The notes under the pieces: model-generated
What the model saw: the letters and a program-made list of their open reading frames with translations, nothing else
The model's database searches: none
What the model was told of the DNA's origin: nothing
Origin: Anaspis maculata
Taxonomy: Eukaryota > Arthropoda > Insecta > Coleoptera > Scraptiidae
Assembly: GCA_949128115.1 (NCBI GenBank)
Contig: OX421965.1
Coordinates: 58,336,012 to 58,400,011 of the forward strand
DNA: 64,000 nt
Direction of reading: 5' to 3'
Position numbers and translations under genes: made by a program
Shown: piece after piece, positions 1-12,190 of the stretch
How positions within the stretch are numbered: position 1 is the first letter of the stretch
Layout of the letters: every line of letters begins with the position of its first letter

Positions 1-1039
1 TCCGTAGTCATAAAATGCATAGTTTGGGCAATATTTGGCGCTAGTCCACCGGACTAGTAAGAATACCAAAGAATCAAAATCAACCCAAGAAAGACATTCA
101 AAATACGGGTTGTATGAAAAGTGACCCAAACCTGAACTTCTCTCGAAATCTAGGTTGAGAGGGGAATCGAATGGAAATTCAACTTACCCTCTTAAGTACC
201 ATTCATTCTGAACACTTCAAGGTGCTTTTTTCTTCTATGGGTCTAGAGTTGCTGGTTAACAGGACACGTTTGAACAGTTTGCTTTTGAACGAGAAATATC
301 GCCCTTGTGCATCTGGAAATGATCGTAACCAAAGTAACCAAAGCCTAATAATCACTAACAAACAGTGACAAATTGGTTCCTTTCATTGAAAATTCAGGTC
401 TCATGCAAGAAGAGGATACCTTGAAGTGTTTAGAATGGATGATTATTTAGAAGGTGAGTTGCGAGGTGAGTTGATTTTGATCCGATTCTCCTCCCAATTC
501 ATATTCCAACAGCAGTTTGGAACTACAATCAGGGTTTGGTCACTTTTTATGCAATCATGTATTTCTAATGTTTGCCTTGAGTTATTGATTTTGACCCTAT
601 GATCCTACCTGGAGCTCTGGCTTCAAAATGAGCCTGGAATATGACTAAGAAAGTCACAACTGTAACACCAAAAAGTTGACTTTTTGAGGTCAATCTGTGA
701 ATTGAAGAGATAAACCGGGAATTCAAGTGTCGCCCCGAGGTGTGAGTTTTACGTTCTTGCCGATAATGTTGAAATCCAAGAAAATTTTTTTTCGCTCAAG
801 AGGGAGTATGTCAATTTTTCAGTAATTTTGCACCAGTCTATTGAACACCCTGTAGAAATATTATGCGGAATTTTTCATGTATTGAAAAAATACGGACTAA
901 TAGCTGAAAGACTGGGCTAGCAAACGATCTGAAAATTGATAGAAACGCTTCTAGCATCCCGAAGTTGTTTATAGGTTCAAAATTAAGTCAAATTTTGCAG
1001 GGTGACACTTATTTTGCTGAATACTTTAGTTATTATATT
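1..1039. other. Anonymous AT-rich DNA, no gene seen
   Basis: No reading frame longer than 65 codons and no recognisable protein motif occurs here. A CACCCTGTA string near 848 resembles the termini of the TACAGGGTG-type elements found later in the window, so part of this stretch may be decayed transposon. Nothing else is supported. Confidence 0.5.
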
Positions 1040-1159
1040 GTGTGATCAATTGAATTCCCAATTTAGGCAGGCTGTGGCCTGATCAAAATCAGGGGTGCGA
1101 AGCTGCATTTGGCTAGGGCAAGGGCAGACTGCCTAAAGTAGGAATTCAATTGATCACAC
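1040..1159. mobile_element. Short palindromic MITE
   Basis: The ends form an almost perfect inverted repeat: TGTGATCAATTGAATTCC at 1041-1058 pairs with its reverse complement at 1141-1158. The pairing continues imperfectly inward through TTTAGGCAG and CTGCCTAAA. The whole unit is about 120 bases and non-coding. The flanking bases show no clear target duplication, so the superfamily is not assigned. Confidence 0.7.
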
Positions 1160-3259
1160 GAGAGCAAGTTCAGTGTCCATGCAAGTTTTTTGTGGATTAG
1201 TGTTTTGGATCAGAGTTTTGGATACTGGATGGTGTGGCAGTATTTAAAGAAGTTTTTGTGCAACGTTTTAATCAACAAGTTTTGGATTCGCTGAAGCCCC
1301 TCGCCCAAGCTGTGACATCCGGAGCCGGTTTTGAACTCAGCAGTAGGAACCTTCAGAAGGTGACTTGCTGCTTCCAGTTCCCATTATTTCCGCATCTTCG
1401 ACCCTGCTTGTGAAAATTGGATCATCAAAAGTGTTCGTCTCCGCCCGGACAATTTGGTGAACCTCATTATTGTTGCGTCCGTTACAGAATAATCTTATTT
1501 GTATATATTTTCTTGATAAATGTTCAGTTTTCACTGATCTCTGGTTTTTTAAACCGTCTACAAAGCGGGAAAAAAATTATTCAGAGGCATTTTTGCTCAA
1601 CTTCGGTTGTTCAAGGAGTTGCTAGGGAGAATTTCCTTAGCAAGCTCTCGCACAAACGGAGCACGAACAAAATGCTCACATCAAATATAATTGGAAGTCT
1701 CAATTCCAAACGGAATATCTAGCAGGCACTTCCATGACCCATCTTCTACCACTACCAAAATAACGTGAAATTTTTTTCCTTTTGGTGTTAAAACTTGTTT
1801 AGTGTGTCGATAACTCGATAATAATATTATTATCGGATAAAACTATTGTTTTTTTTTTAAATAGTACAAAAAAATGACATTGCGTTTTCGCAATATTGGC
1901 AAAATGGGCTATTTTTTTTTCATGATATATAAAAATTATTTTGACTGCAAAAAACATTACATTTTTTGCAACCATGATTATGTGGTCCTTTTACAAGCTT
2001 TGCAAGTTCTCCTGAAGCTTTGTGGATGTTTTCCCACCAAGTATTCCACGTTATCGAATCAAACCCTATCTGTTGTGGTACCCCCGGAGCACGTTTCTGG
2101 AAGTTATCGACTTTTTGCTTTTATTCTTTAGAAGTAATTCACGTACAAACTGTGATCGAAACTCAATTCGCGATTTTGTTCCTCCACGGTGTACCAGTGT
2201 GTCCAATTTTTATGCATTGACTGCACTGTATGCACTTTTATGCATATGCACTGTCCACCATCGAAAAAAGTGGCCATCACATTTTCCCCGCGAATTCTTT
2301 TTCGGTTGTTCGCTTTGTCATTATCATGTATACTACGCCACCTAATGAGTATATAGGTACTTGTTATATTAATGGATCAGGTTTGGCTGAGCTACTTGGT
2401 TATTATCTTCCTTCTCATCCCGTTATATCATTCATCAGTTAATCACAGTTTTGTCGAAAATAAGTTTGAAAAAGTCTGAGACTCTTGACATGCCATTCTT
2501 CAGAAATTTTCTTTACATCGGCTTCCTTGTATGACTGAGGAACTGAATCGTAATCCCCAATCCCATTCCTCGTAATCGATTGGTGTTTTACACCAGTTGA
2601 TTTATTTTTGCTTAGATGTCTGACTCACTTTTGCTTTTATTTTCGTCATATGTCCTTCCAAGCTCTCCCACAGTTATAGTTTTTTTCAACTATCTCTGTG
2701 TTTACTCGGAAAATGTAGATGTTTTTGTGATAATGTACTTACTGCATACTCCTATATGATACTACGTACCATGGTTGTATTTAGTATGAATACATGAACA
2801 AAGTAGTCAACACTAATCTGTTGCGACAATGGCTGAGTTCCGTTTCAAAAGCGATTTATATTCATAACTGGTGCATAGACACGGCTACTGCATTTTGCCA
2901 ATATTGCGTTTTTGTAATCTTGACTTTTCACAGGCAAGCACCAACAGATAATCAAGTCTGATGAATTTTTGAAAACGCATGTCCACTGATACATTCGATA
3001 GCTGTATTTCAAAATCTGGCTTTTTGTTCTAGATCGTCGGATAAAAATAATATACAGGAAAGAAATTGGTGACAAAAAAGGCCCCAGAATTGACTAAAAG
3101 CAAGACCCAACAAAAAGAACAAAATATCAAGTTTTTTTTGTTTGTAACTTCAAACCTTTGTCAGTTTGAATAATTTTTACATTCATTAAGAATAACATTC
3201 CGAGAAAAAATGCCCTGTCTCACATTGCGTTAACGCAATATTGGCAAAAGATAGGTTAA
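1160..3259. other. Non-coding stretch with a repeated CGCAATATTGGCAAAA motif
   Basis: The motif CGCAATATTGGCAAAATG occurs near 1889 on the plus strand, in inverted orientation near 2894-2911, and again with small changes near 3233. The inverted pair at about 1876 and 2915 could mark the ends of a roughly 1-kb decayed element, but the similarity covers only the terminal 20-30 bases. The reading frames here, at most 107 codons, overlap one another in several frames and resemble no family I know. No host gene is supported. Confidence 0.4.
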
Positions 3260-3584
3260 TGATTATAGTCGATGAGTCAGGAGCCAAAAATCACGATTTT
3301 GGTTTCCACCCTGGGGACTTGACGTGTCATACTTTTTTGGATTCCCCACAACACCAGCATGAAAATAAGCCATAATACGTTTTTGTATCGAGTAGCTTAA
3401 GACCGCCATCTTGGAAAAACCGCGCCAAATATGTAGTTCTTGTGGTTTGTATTTTTATTTTGCATCAACAGCACCTCGAATTGGAAAAATGAACTTGAAT
3501 AAAATTAAACAACAAAATTTACTATAAATATCGTTTAGCATCGTTTTTTGACAGGTCTCGTCACTTTAAATATGACAGTTCATA

Positions 3585-4851
3585 GTTTGGCTATGGCGCA
3601 TTTCTTTATTCAACATTTTCGAGTACACCCGATGATATTTATACAAACCAAGCCTCACGTCATTGTCTCTTGAGCATATTTAACTAGAAATGCTGCTCTT
3701 AGCGGCATTTTGATGTCCGTTTGTCCGTCTATCCATCGGTCTAACTATCTCTCTTACCAATCATTTGCCCCTGAACCAGAAGACTCAGCGAGAACCGACT
3801 TCTTGTGTGTAGCATGTAGTCACCGGAGAATGGAATCAAGTGAAAAAAATTCTTATATCGTCGCCATCTTGATCCGCAATGACAAATTTTCTCAAAAGTG
3901 ATCCGATTTCCATGAAACTTGGAACACACTGATGTTTTATATGTAAAAGTATGATTTTAATGTTTTCTTTCTGATCCGCCGCCATTTTGTCCGACATGTT
4001 GAAATTGGTTCAAATGGTCCGATTTTGATGAAATAATTTGAAACATATTCAAATTCAGTATGCGACTTTCTTGAATAAAGATGTATAGGCATTGCTATCT
4101 GGTTTTCAAGTTTTCGAAGAAAAAAAATCCAAAAATTTCATTTTATTGCAAATCATGAAAATTCAATAGCACTCTCCGTACTTTTTTTTTGGAGGAGATT
4201 CTACTTGTGAAAAAAAACTAACAAAAAGCGAATTCCTACAACAAGTTTTTCAGTCACATCGGAAACCCCTTGTTCAGAAAATATTTGAATAAATTGATTT
4301 TGTGACAGCTGGAGATAAATTTCCATGTGGCACGTCAATATGGCGCTAATCGTGAAACTAACATAAAAACCATCAATGCATATACAAGACACGACTAGGT
4401 TCCAATTTTCATCAAAAGCGGACCACTTTTTTTTAATCAATTTCAACATGGCGGACAAAATGGCGGCGGATCAGAAAGAAAACATTGAAATCATACTTTT
4501 ACATATGAAGCATGCGTGTATTTCAAGTTTTATGAAAATCGGATCACTTTTGAGAAAATTTGACATTGCGGATTAAGATGGCGACGATTTGAGAATTTTT
4601 TTTTCTTAGTTTCATTCTCTGGTGACTACATGTTACACACAAGAAGTCGATTTTTGATAGGTCCTCTGGTTCAGGGGCAAATAATTGATAAGATATATAG
4701 TTAGACCGATGGACAGACGGAGATCAAAATGCCGCTAAGGGCAGCATTTCTAGTAAAGTACGCTTGAAAGACAATGACGTCAGCCTTGGTTTGTATAAAT
4801 ATCATCGGGTGTACTCGAAAATGTTGAATAAGAAATTTGTCATAGCTAAAC
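3585..4851. mobile_element. TA-flanked foldback MITE in the left arm
   Basis: Left end GTTTGGCTATG and right end CATAGCTAAAC are inverted, followed by arms of several hundred bases, for example TCGAGTACACCCGATGAT at about 3620 against its complement near 4800 and GATCCGCCGCCATTTTGTC at about 3975 against its complement near 4455. TA lies immediately outside both ends. The homologous uninterrupted position in the opposite foldback arm (about 11868-11886) reads CATATAAAC, which defines the junctions. TA flanks and the palindromic build suggest a Tc1/mariner-mobilised non-autonomous element. It has no convincing coding capacity. Confidence 0.7.
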
Positions 4852-5409
4852 TAAACTGCTTGACAATTGAACTGCAACACCTAAAAATTAAGTGCGTTTT
4901 CAAATTGAGATAGCTCGAAAAATATTTGACGGATTCCAGAAATTCAGGCATGTGAGGAAAGGTCATTCCTTTGACTATCGAGTGCTGGTATTGATGATAA
5001 GTTTGATTGCACAATTTGTCATATACAGGGTGCCAACGGAGAACGTGCAGATATGGGCAATCTTTCACCTTGTGCAACTTTCGAAAAAAAAATCCGAGAT
5101 TTTTTCCGAGATTTTTTCTATCGCCTGCTTTTGAAAGGTTGAATCATTATGCCGAAACGGTTTTGGAATTTTTACCCTAACTTTTTTTCCAAAAAATTGT
5201 GCTCAATTTTCTGAAATATGCACTTTCTGATCAGGAAAAAGAAATAGAGACATTGTTTGTTTTCAAACGGCGTCCATATTGAATTTGCTGACGAAGATTT
5301 TCATTTGAGCCTCCACATCCCCTAGAAACTACCCCTATTGGGACCCCATCTCACAACAAGATATGCAATGCTTCATTTAAAAGGCATAAGGAAATTACTC
5401 ATCAATAAT

Positions 5410-6200
5410 AGGCTACTGGACATCAATCGCATTTCAGTATAAAAGTATCATAAACCTGATAAATATCTGAATGACGAATTTATAGCTGGAAAAGTTTTTC
5501 GAAATTTGATTTCATTTCGGTAAAAAATCAATTTGAAAGTGGACTTATTCAAATCAGGAATAATATGCTCCGTCACAGCTTAAATGTGGGCTAGGAGGTG
5601 GGAGAGAGGAAGGAGAGGGGAACGCATTTGACATTCGATCGAAGCATTCGTTCTGGATCTATTACGTAGTGGTGTATTTTCACGTGCGAGCACAACTTTA
5701 TCACAAGGAACTTATTTTTGATGCCAGTACATGGAGTCATTATGTATTATGAAGCGAAATTGTATTAAAAAAAACTAGATCATTTGACGTGGGGTTGACA
5801 TATGGCATGTAACACTTGCAGTGCTGCCACTCATATGGCACAAATAACACTGTTGTGACATTAATCCGAAGCCTGCACGAGCAAAAATTAGTGAATTTTA
5901 AGGAAGAATCGATTAAAATGTGAGGTCAAACCATAGCACTCCAGCATTTCATTATATTTTTTGGTATAAATCAGTTCAAAACGAGAAGGTGTTCTTCAGT
6001 CATTGAATGGTCAACCAGAGTTTCTATTGGCTCCTCAAAATGTGACGTCACGCACTTGCCGCGCCATTCAAACAGACAAATCTTTTTCATGTTTTTTTTA
6101 TATGTACAAAAACTTTTTTAAACAAAATCATCTTGCCAATGCAACAAATTTGAGAGGATCTTTCATAAAAAGAAATAAAAAAAACCATGTCCACTAGCCT
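5410..6200. mobile_element. Non-autonomous element with short inverted ends
   Basis: The termini AGGCTACTGGACAT and ATGTCCACTAGCCT are inverted with one mismatch. AT precedes the left end and follows the right end. The opposite foldback arm near 7150 reads CAATAATTGG in complement, exactly the empty site with a single AT, so the element and a 2-bp AT duplication are defined by comparison. The interior of 791 bases has no recognisable coding sequence. An AT rather than TA duplication is unusual for mariner-type elements, so the superfamily is left open. Confidence 0.65.
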
Positions 6201-7519
6201 ATTGGATAGAAATAAGGATACTGCGATGACCCCACACGTACAGCTCCCTAAAAACCACCCCTTGACTCCAAGGGACAGGGTTGGTAGAATAAGACATGCA
6301 ATATGTCCATGAAAATTCAAAAAAACTTCTTTTTCAACTGTTCCACTAAAAAAGTGATGCTACACGATGACCCTCTGCGTAAGTCATCCCAACAGTAGCT
6401 ACCCTCTCGGAAAAGAACTACCCTTTAAAAAACCAGTACTTCCGCAATACCTCATTTGTTGGAATTTTTTTTCAAAATATGTGCAATAGTTTGCCGCTAC
6501 GATGATTTCATTCACATATCTACCCGAAACTACCCCTTCAACTACCCCTTCAATATCGCATAGCCTTTACCTTGATGCGTGTAAGGTCATCGCGAAATCA
6601 TTTTGAACTTATTCAATCGCACCTTCTCTGAGCTTCCAAATGAGGTTTGCATACCTTTAACTAAAGTGGCGATTTCTAGGGGTAGTTTCAGGAAAGGTTT
6701 TGTACTATCATCGTTGAAAACACCATCATTTCAATGAAACGGTTAGTAGGCAAAAGTTCTTTCAACTCGTGAATAACGCATCAAGGTAGAGGCTATGCGA
6801 TATTGAAGGGGTAGTTGAAGGGGTAGTTTCGGGTAGATATGTGAATGAAATCATCGTAGCGGCAAACTATTGCGACAGATTTTTAAAAAATCCTAACTAA
6901 TGAGGTATTGCGGAAGTACTGGTTTTTTGAAGGGTTGTTCTTTTTCGAGAGGATAGCTACTGTTGGGATGACCTACGTAAAGGGTCATCGTGTAGCATCA
7001 CTTTGTCAGTGGAACAGTTGAAAAAGACGTTTTTTGGAATTTTCATGTATTACATGTTTTATCATACCAACCCTGTCCCTTGAAGTCAAGGGGTGGTTTT
7101 TAGGGAGCTGTACATGTGGGGTCATCGTAGTATACTTATTTCAATCCAATTATTGATGAGTACTTTTCTTAGGCCTTTTAAATGAAGCATTGCATATCTT
7201 GTTGTGAGACGGTGTCCTAAAAGGGGTAGTTTCTAGGGGATGTGAAGGCTCCAATGAAAATCTCCGTAAATAAATTCAATATGGACGCCGTTTGAAAACA
7301 AACAATGTCTCTATTTCTTTTTCTCAATCAGAAAGTGCATATTTCAGAAAATTGAGCACAATTTTTTGAAAAAAAAAGTTAGGGTCAAAATTACAAAACC
7401 GTTCCGGCATAATGATTCAACCTTTCAAAAGCACGCGATAGAAAAAATCTCGGACTTTTTTTTCGAAAGTTGCACAAGGTGAAATATTGCCCATATCTGC
7501 ACGCTCTCCGTTGGCACCC

Positions 7520-8986
7520 TGTGACGTTCATTTTTCATATTGATTCCAGGTACCTACCTACTTGATGTAGTTCTGTATTTTCATTTTAAATTATTTTGGT
7601 CATGAAATAAAATAGAGCGGGCGATAAGGTTTTTGTCACGACACCTCGATCTTACTTTTGGCCTTTTTTTTATCGAGCACATTTCTGATATCTTGACTTG
7701 GTCGTGCTCGAAATATTAGCCACGCTCGCTGTTGAAGCGGATAAATTGTCTTCTGGATGAGTTTCTTGTCTGTATTGGGTTCAGAATATTGCCGTGCTTA
7801 CAAGGATAATTGTGGAGTGTGAATATTATTTATTCGTTCCATCTTGGCATTAGTCACAGCATTTTTGATGTCCCATTGCTGGTGATTCAAAGACTTCGTT
7901 CCAAGCAAGTATATTTCTCGAAATTGGCATCGTTCAGTATACTCATGGTATCATTATTTCAGGTTGAAAATAATTATTGAACGTTTTTGGATTTTTGTTG
8001 AAGACGAAACTGTGTTTACCTACGTGCTATATTTTGTGACAAAAACCCTTATTTCCAATAAGGTAATCAGTGGAAGATCGACTGACGTGGTGTGTTTGAC
8101 ACAAATTTGTTCTAGGGTTTTTTTTTATATTACCGGCGGTTCTCTTTTCTGGAAGTTTTCATGGTTGACGTAGACGCCTGAGGTGCGTTTTAATTATTAT
8201 TGTGCAGCGACGTCGTCAGCACACATACCGTCAGCATCAATAGTAATTGTCGGAGTCGTTTGCTACCTACTACCTACCTACCTAAGTACCTACCGCTACG
8301 CTGGTCACCATCTTCACCGGCAGCGAGGCTAGAAAGCTACACCTTTTGGAATTGTGAACGAATTTAGTGAAGCCCCGTGAAGGTCAGACAAGTCCATAAA
8401 ATAAAATAAAGTTGTTGTGTTTTCTTCCCAATTTATGAATAATTGTTATTCGCGAATTACACTGTTGGCGCCTCCGTACCGGTGGCATCGTAAAAGTTCC
8501 TCCTGCAGGAAAACAAAATTAGTCGCGCTATAACCTAGGGCCCTCGGTACCGAAAAACAAATTTTACAGTGTCCACTTTAGCGAGATAGCGACAACAGTT
8601 AAGTACCTACGTTGTTAATTTGTTTTCAATTCAATTTTCGTCCCGTTATCTTGATTTATCGGTTCATTCGATTTTCGTATTTTATTAACTTAACCTATAC
8701 CTATCTATTCTCTGACTTTAACTTGTTCACTAAACTATCAAAATCTTGTTCACAACTTGTTTAAAATTCTCTTTTCACTCTAACTTCATTTATTTCATTT
8801 TGTAATTTGCTTACCGATTTATTGTTTTGTTTTTCTCATTTTAATCATTCCCTTTGGTTTATTCTACCAACATATTTTTGATCTGGAATAAATATTGTAG
8901 TGGCCATTCCATTGTTTATATTGAAACCCACCATTCCAGCCGTGTCATATACTGCGGAACCCACCCTGAGGTTTTGTACCGTCACA
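7520..8986 (+). repeat. 5' long terminal repeat
   Basis: This repeat begins TGTGACG and ends CGTCACA, the usual TG...CA with a short terminal inverted repeat. It is nearly identical to 10227-11694. It contains a run of CTACC repeats near 8265-8290 and an AATAAA string near 8400. A 69-codon frame inside it recurs identically in the other copy only because the LTRs are alike. Confidence 0.9.
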
Positions 8987-8992
8987 TATTTT

Positions 8993-9011
8993 TGGCTGCC
9001 CAACTTCGGGG
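8993..9011 (+). promoter_or_regulatory. Primer-binding-site-like sequence
   Basis: TGGCTGCCCAACTTCGGGG starts six bases after the 5' LTR. It starts with TGG, complementary to a tRNA CCA end, and resembles the TGGCGCCCAAC-type sites of gypsy elements with an altered base. The tRNA was not identified. Confidence 0.6.
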
Positions 9012-9194
9012 CCAGTCTTTGAGGCACTTCACTTTTGCGAAAATTTTTGAAATGCTGGAATGGGAAGGGCTGTAAAGTAAATTCAACTTTTATCTGAACT
9101 ATAAACAGTGATATTGGGTTGGTCAAAGGTAGAACTTACGGGATTCCAGATTTTTGATTATTATTTTTTATTTAGTTGAAACATAAGAAATTTT

Positions 9195-9345
9195 CGGGAC
9201 TTAGATTTTTGTTTGGACATAGACATTTTTCGCGACTTATATTTTTGTTTGGACATAGAAAGTTTTCGGGACTTATATTTTTGTTTGAACATAGGGATTC
9301 TTCGGGACTTAGAATTTTGTTTGAACATAGGAATTTCTATGGATT
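9195..9345 (+). repeat. 36-bp in-frame tandem repeat
   Basis: CGGGACTTA-type units recur at 9195, 9231, 9267 and 9303, a period of 36 bases, with a degenerate fifth copy near 9339. Because 36 is a multiple of three, the frame through it encodes a repeating 12-residue unit of the FRDLYFCL type. It lies inside the LTR element just after the primer-binding region. Confidence 0.8.
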
Positions 9346-9647
9346 TTGAAAGCTTTCAAGATTTGAGAAACTTTGAAATCGTTTTGAACTCTTTTTTTTG
9401 TGTGTTTTGTAACTTGCCTCCAGTGTTGGTTATTCAAAGATTGAGGGGTCGACTCTTCCTGTGTGTTGTCTACCGTGGTGAGGTTGTTTGTTTTCAAATT
9501 GTTTGGTCATTGAACATGGCGTCGTGTGTCCGGTTGTCCAAGGTCTCGCTCTGGACGTATGAATTGTCTGACTCTAGTGGTGCACTTGCCGGTGTATGGC
9601 ATGCTCGCGATTTGAAACCCTATTTTGAGCCTGGAGGGGCCGTTTAG
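9213..9647 (+). pseudogene. Frame containing a gypsy integrase C-terminal tail
   Basis: The 144-codon frame has two unlike parts. Residues 1-45 are translations of the 36-bp tandem repeat. Residues about 106-137 contain RLSKVSLWTYELSDSSG followed by AGVWHARDLKPYF, which closely follows the pattern at the integrase C-terminus of gypsy-type Pol polyproteins (SP-TYEL--G---G-WH--DLKPY). The rest of Pol is absent, so this is the last surviving piece of pol just before the 3' untranslated region. The apparent start codon has no independent support and the frame is probably not translated as a functional protein. The integrase-tail reading is from memory of the family pattern. Confidence 0.55.
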
Positions 9648-10210
9648 TTATGTGTCCTTTGCCCCTAGCGGCGGGGCATACGAAAAAATTGTCGCTGGCG
9701 CCTCTGCGCCGGAGTGGTGCAAACCCATTCCAAAGATACCGTTTTGGCTTTTAGACCCGTTTTCGCCTTGTTACGAGTTAGTGCAAACCAACCTCGTAGA
9801 TGCCTACTTGTTCTACTTCCCTATTTACCTTTTGGTTGTACGATTTGAGCGTTGAAAAGTTATTTGTGGGAGAATCGGTTGTAACCCGCTAAAAAAGGTG
9901 GTGGAATTCCTAGTGTTTGTTTTCCAGCCTTAACGCTTGGTGCGGATTATTGGTGTTACTTCGATTTCTCTAGGAGTTCTAAAGTCGCTGACATTTTCTC
10001 AGTTTTGAGGTCTTTGCTGGAGTGTAGTTGTAGGTGTTTGTTTGGTCAGTGTGCTGCTCTGTGACGGATAGTAGTTATTGTTACTGTTTCATTAGATTTC
10101 AACAGTCTCAATCTCAAGGATGGTTTTATGGAAAACTTTTTTTTTTTTTTTGTTTTTTGTTTTGTGCCCTACTTATTGAATTTGATTTTTCTTTTGACGA
10201 AAAATCTCCC

Positions 10211-10226
10211 CAGTTGGGGGGGGATT
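10211..10226 (+). promoter_or_regulatory. Polypurine tract of the LTR element
   Basis: A G-rich run (GGGGGGGGA) ends two bases before the TGTGACG of the 3' LTR. This is the expected plus-strand priming position for an LTR retrotransposon. Confidence 0.65.
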
Positions 10227-11694
10227 TGTGACGTTCATTTTTCATATTGATTCCAGGTACCTACCTACTTGATGTAGTTCTGTATTTTCATTTTAAATTA
10301 TTTTGGTCATGAAATAAAATAGAGCGGGCGATAAGGTTTTTGTCACGACACCTCGATCTTACTTTTGGCCTTTTTTTTTATCGAGCACATTTCTGATATC
10401 TTGACTTGGTCGTGCTCGAAATATTAGCCACGCTCGCTGTTGAAGCGGATAAATTGTCTTCTGGATGAGTTTCTTGTCTGTATTGGGTTCAGAATATTGC
10501 CGTGCTTACAAGGATAATTGTGGAGTGTGAATATTATTTATTCGTTCCATCTTGGCATTAGTCACAGCATTTTTGATGTCCCATTGCTGGTGATTCAAAG
10601 ACTTCGTTCCAAGCAAGTATATTTCTCGAAATTGGCATCGTTCAGTATACTCATGGTATCATTATTTCAGGTTGAAAATAATTATTGAACGTTTTTGGAT
10701 TTTTGTTGAAGACGAAACTGTGTTTACCTACGTGCTATATTTTGTGACAAAAACCCTTATTTCCAATAAGGTAATCAGTGGAAGATCGACTGACGTGGTG
10801 TGTTTGACACAAATTTGTTCTAGGGTTTTTTTTTATATTACCGGCGGATCTCTTTTCTGGAAGTTTTCATGGTTGACGTAGACGCCTGAGGTGCGTTTTA
10901 ATTATTATTGTGCAGCGACGTCGTCAGCACACATACCGTCAGCATCAATAGTAATTGTCGGAGTCGTTTGCTACCTACTACCTACCTACCTAAGTACCTA
11001 CCGCTACGCTGGTCACCATCTTCACCGGCAGCGAGGCTAGAAAGCTACACCTTTTGGAATTGTGAACGAATTTAGTAAAGCCCCGTGAAGGTCAGACAAG
11101 TCCATAAAATAAAATAAAGTTGTTGTGTTTTCTTCCCAATTTATGAATAATTGTTATTCGCGAATTACACTGTTGGCGCCTCCGTACCGGTGGCATCGTA
11201 AAAGTTCCTCCTGCAGGAAAACAAAATTAGTCGCGCTATAACCTAGGGCCCTCGGTACCGAAAAACAAATTTTACAGTGTCCACTTTAGCGAGATAGCGA
11301 CAACAGTTAAGTACTTACGTTGTTAATTTGTTTTCAATTCAATTTTCGTCCCGTTATCTTGATTTATCGGTTCATTCGATTTTCGTATTTTATTGACTTA
11401 ACCTATACCTATCTATTCTCTGACTTTAACTTGTTCACCAAACTATCAAAATCTTGTTCACAACTTGTTTAAAATTCTCTTTTCACTCTAACTTCATTTA
11501 TTTCATTTTGTAATTTGCTTACCGATTTATTGTTTTGTTTTTCTCATTTTAATCATTCCCTTTGGTTTATTCTACCAACATATTTTTGATCTGGAATAAA
11601 TATTGTAGTGGCCATTCCATTGTTTATATTGAAACCCACCATTCCAGCCGTGCCATATACTGCGGAACCCACCCTGAGGTTTTGTACCGTCACA
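10227..11694 (+). repeat. 3' long terminal repeat
   Basis: Near-identical copy of 7520-8986, with single-base differences such as CGGATCTC for CGGTTCTC near 10847 and AGTAAAGCC for AGTGAAGCC near 11076. It is followed directly by the ACCC duplication and then by the continuation of the foldback arm (GTATATGACAAATTG). Confidence 0.9.
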
Positions 11695-12190
11695 ACCCTG
11701 TATATGACAAATTGTGCAATCAAACTTATCATCAATACCAGCACTCGATAGTCAAAGAAATGATCTTTCCTCACATGCCTGAATTTCTGGAATTCGTCAG
11801 ATATTTTTTGAGCTATCTCAATTTGAAAACGCACCTAATTTTTAGGTGTTGCAGTTCAATTGTCAAGCAGTTTATATGAACTGTCATATTTAGAATAACG
11901 AGACCTGTCAAAAAAACGGTGCTAAACGATGGTTGTAGTAAATTCTGTTGTTCAATTTTATTCAGTTTCATTTTTCCAACTGGACGTGCCGTTGATGCGA
12001 AAAAAAATACAAACCACAAGAACTACATATTTGGCGCGATTTTTCCAAAATGGCGGTCTTAAGCTACTCGATACAGAAACTTATTCTCATGCTGGTGTTG
12101 TGGGGAATCCAAAAAGGTATGACACGTCAAGTCCCCAAGGTGAAAACCACTCGAGTCCCCTGGCTCAACGACTATTACTGTCCCTCCGTT

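Larger units (their letters stand above)
7520..11694 (+). mobile_element. Deleted gypsy-type LTR retrotransposon
   Basis: Two direct repeats of about 1467 bases flank a 1240-base interior. Both start TGTGACGTTC and end CCGTCACA, and ACCC is duplicated at 7516-7519 and 11695-11698. The copies differ at under ten positions that I could see, so the insertion is young. The interior lacks gag, protease, reverse transcriptase and RNase H; only an integrase-tail-like segment remains. Insertion was into the right arm of the surrounding foldback. It cannot move by itself and would need proteins from a full-length relative. The polypurine tract and primer site are intact enough to recognise. Confidence 0.9.
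3260..12190. mobile_element. Large foldback element, interrupted by three insertions
   Basis: Sequence from about 3260 to 6575 is the reverse complement of about 6775 to 12185 once three later insertions are removed: 3585-4851 and 5410-6200 in the left arm, 7520-11694 in the right. Each arm is then roughly 1.2-1.3 kb around a loop of about 200 bases centred near 6675. Matching landmarks include the CTACCCCTTCAACTACCCC tract (6534 versus about 6810), the AACGGCGTCCATATTGAA tract (5267 versus about 7280) and GACGTGTCATACTTTTTTGG (3320 versus about 12115). The outer ends are blurred and no target duplication was identified. There is no transposase frame, so this is a non-autonomous element or its remnant. 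Confidence 0.8.

Noticed and set aside
7964..8173. 69-codon frame repeated identically at 10672-10881
   Set aside because: Identical because both lie in the LTR pair; no recognisable protein.
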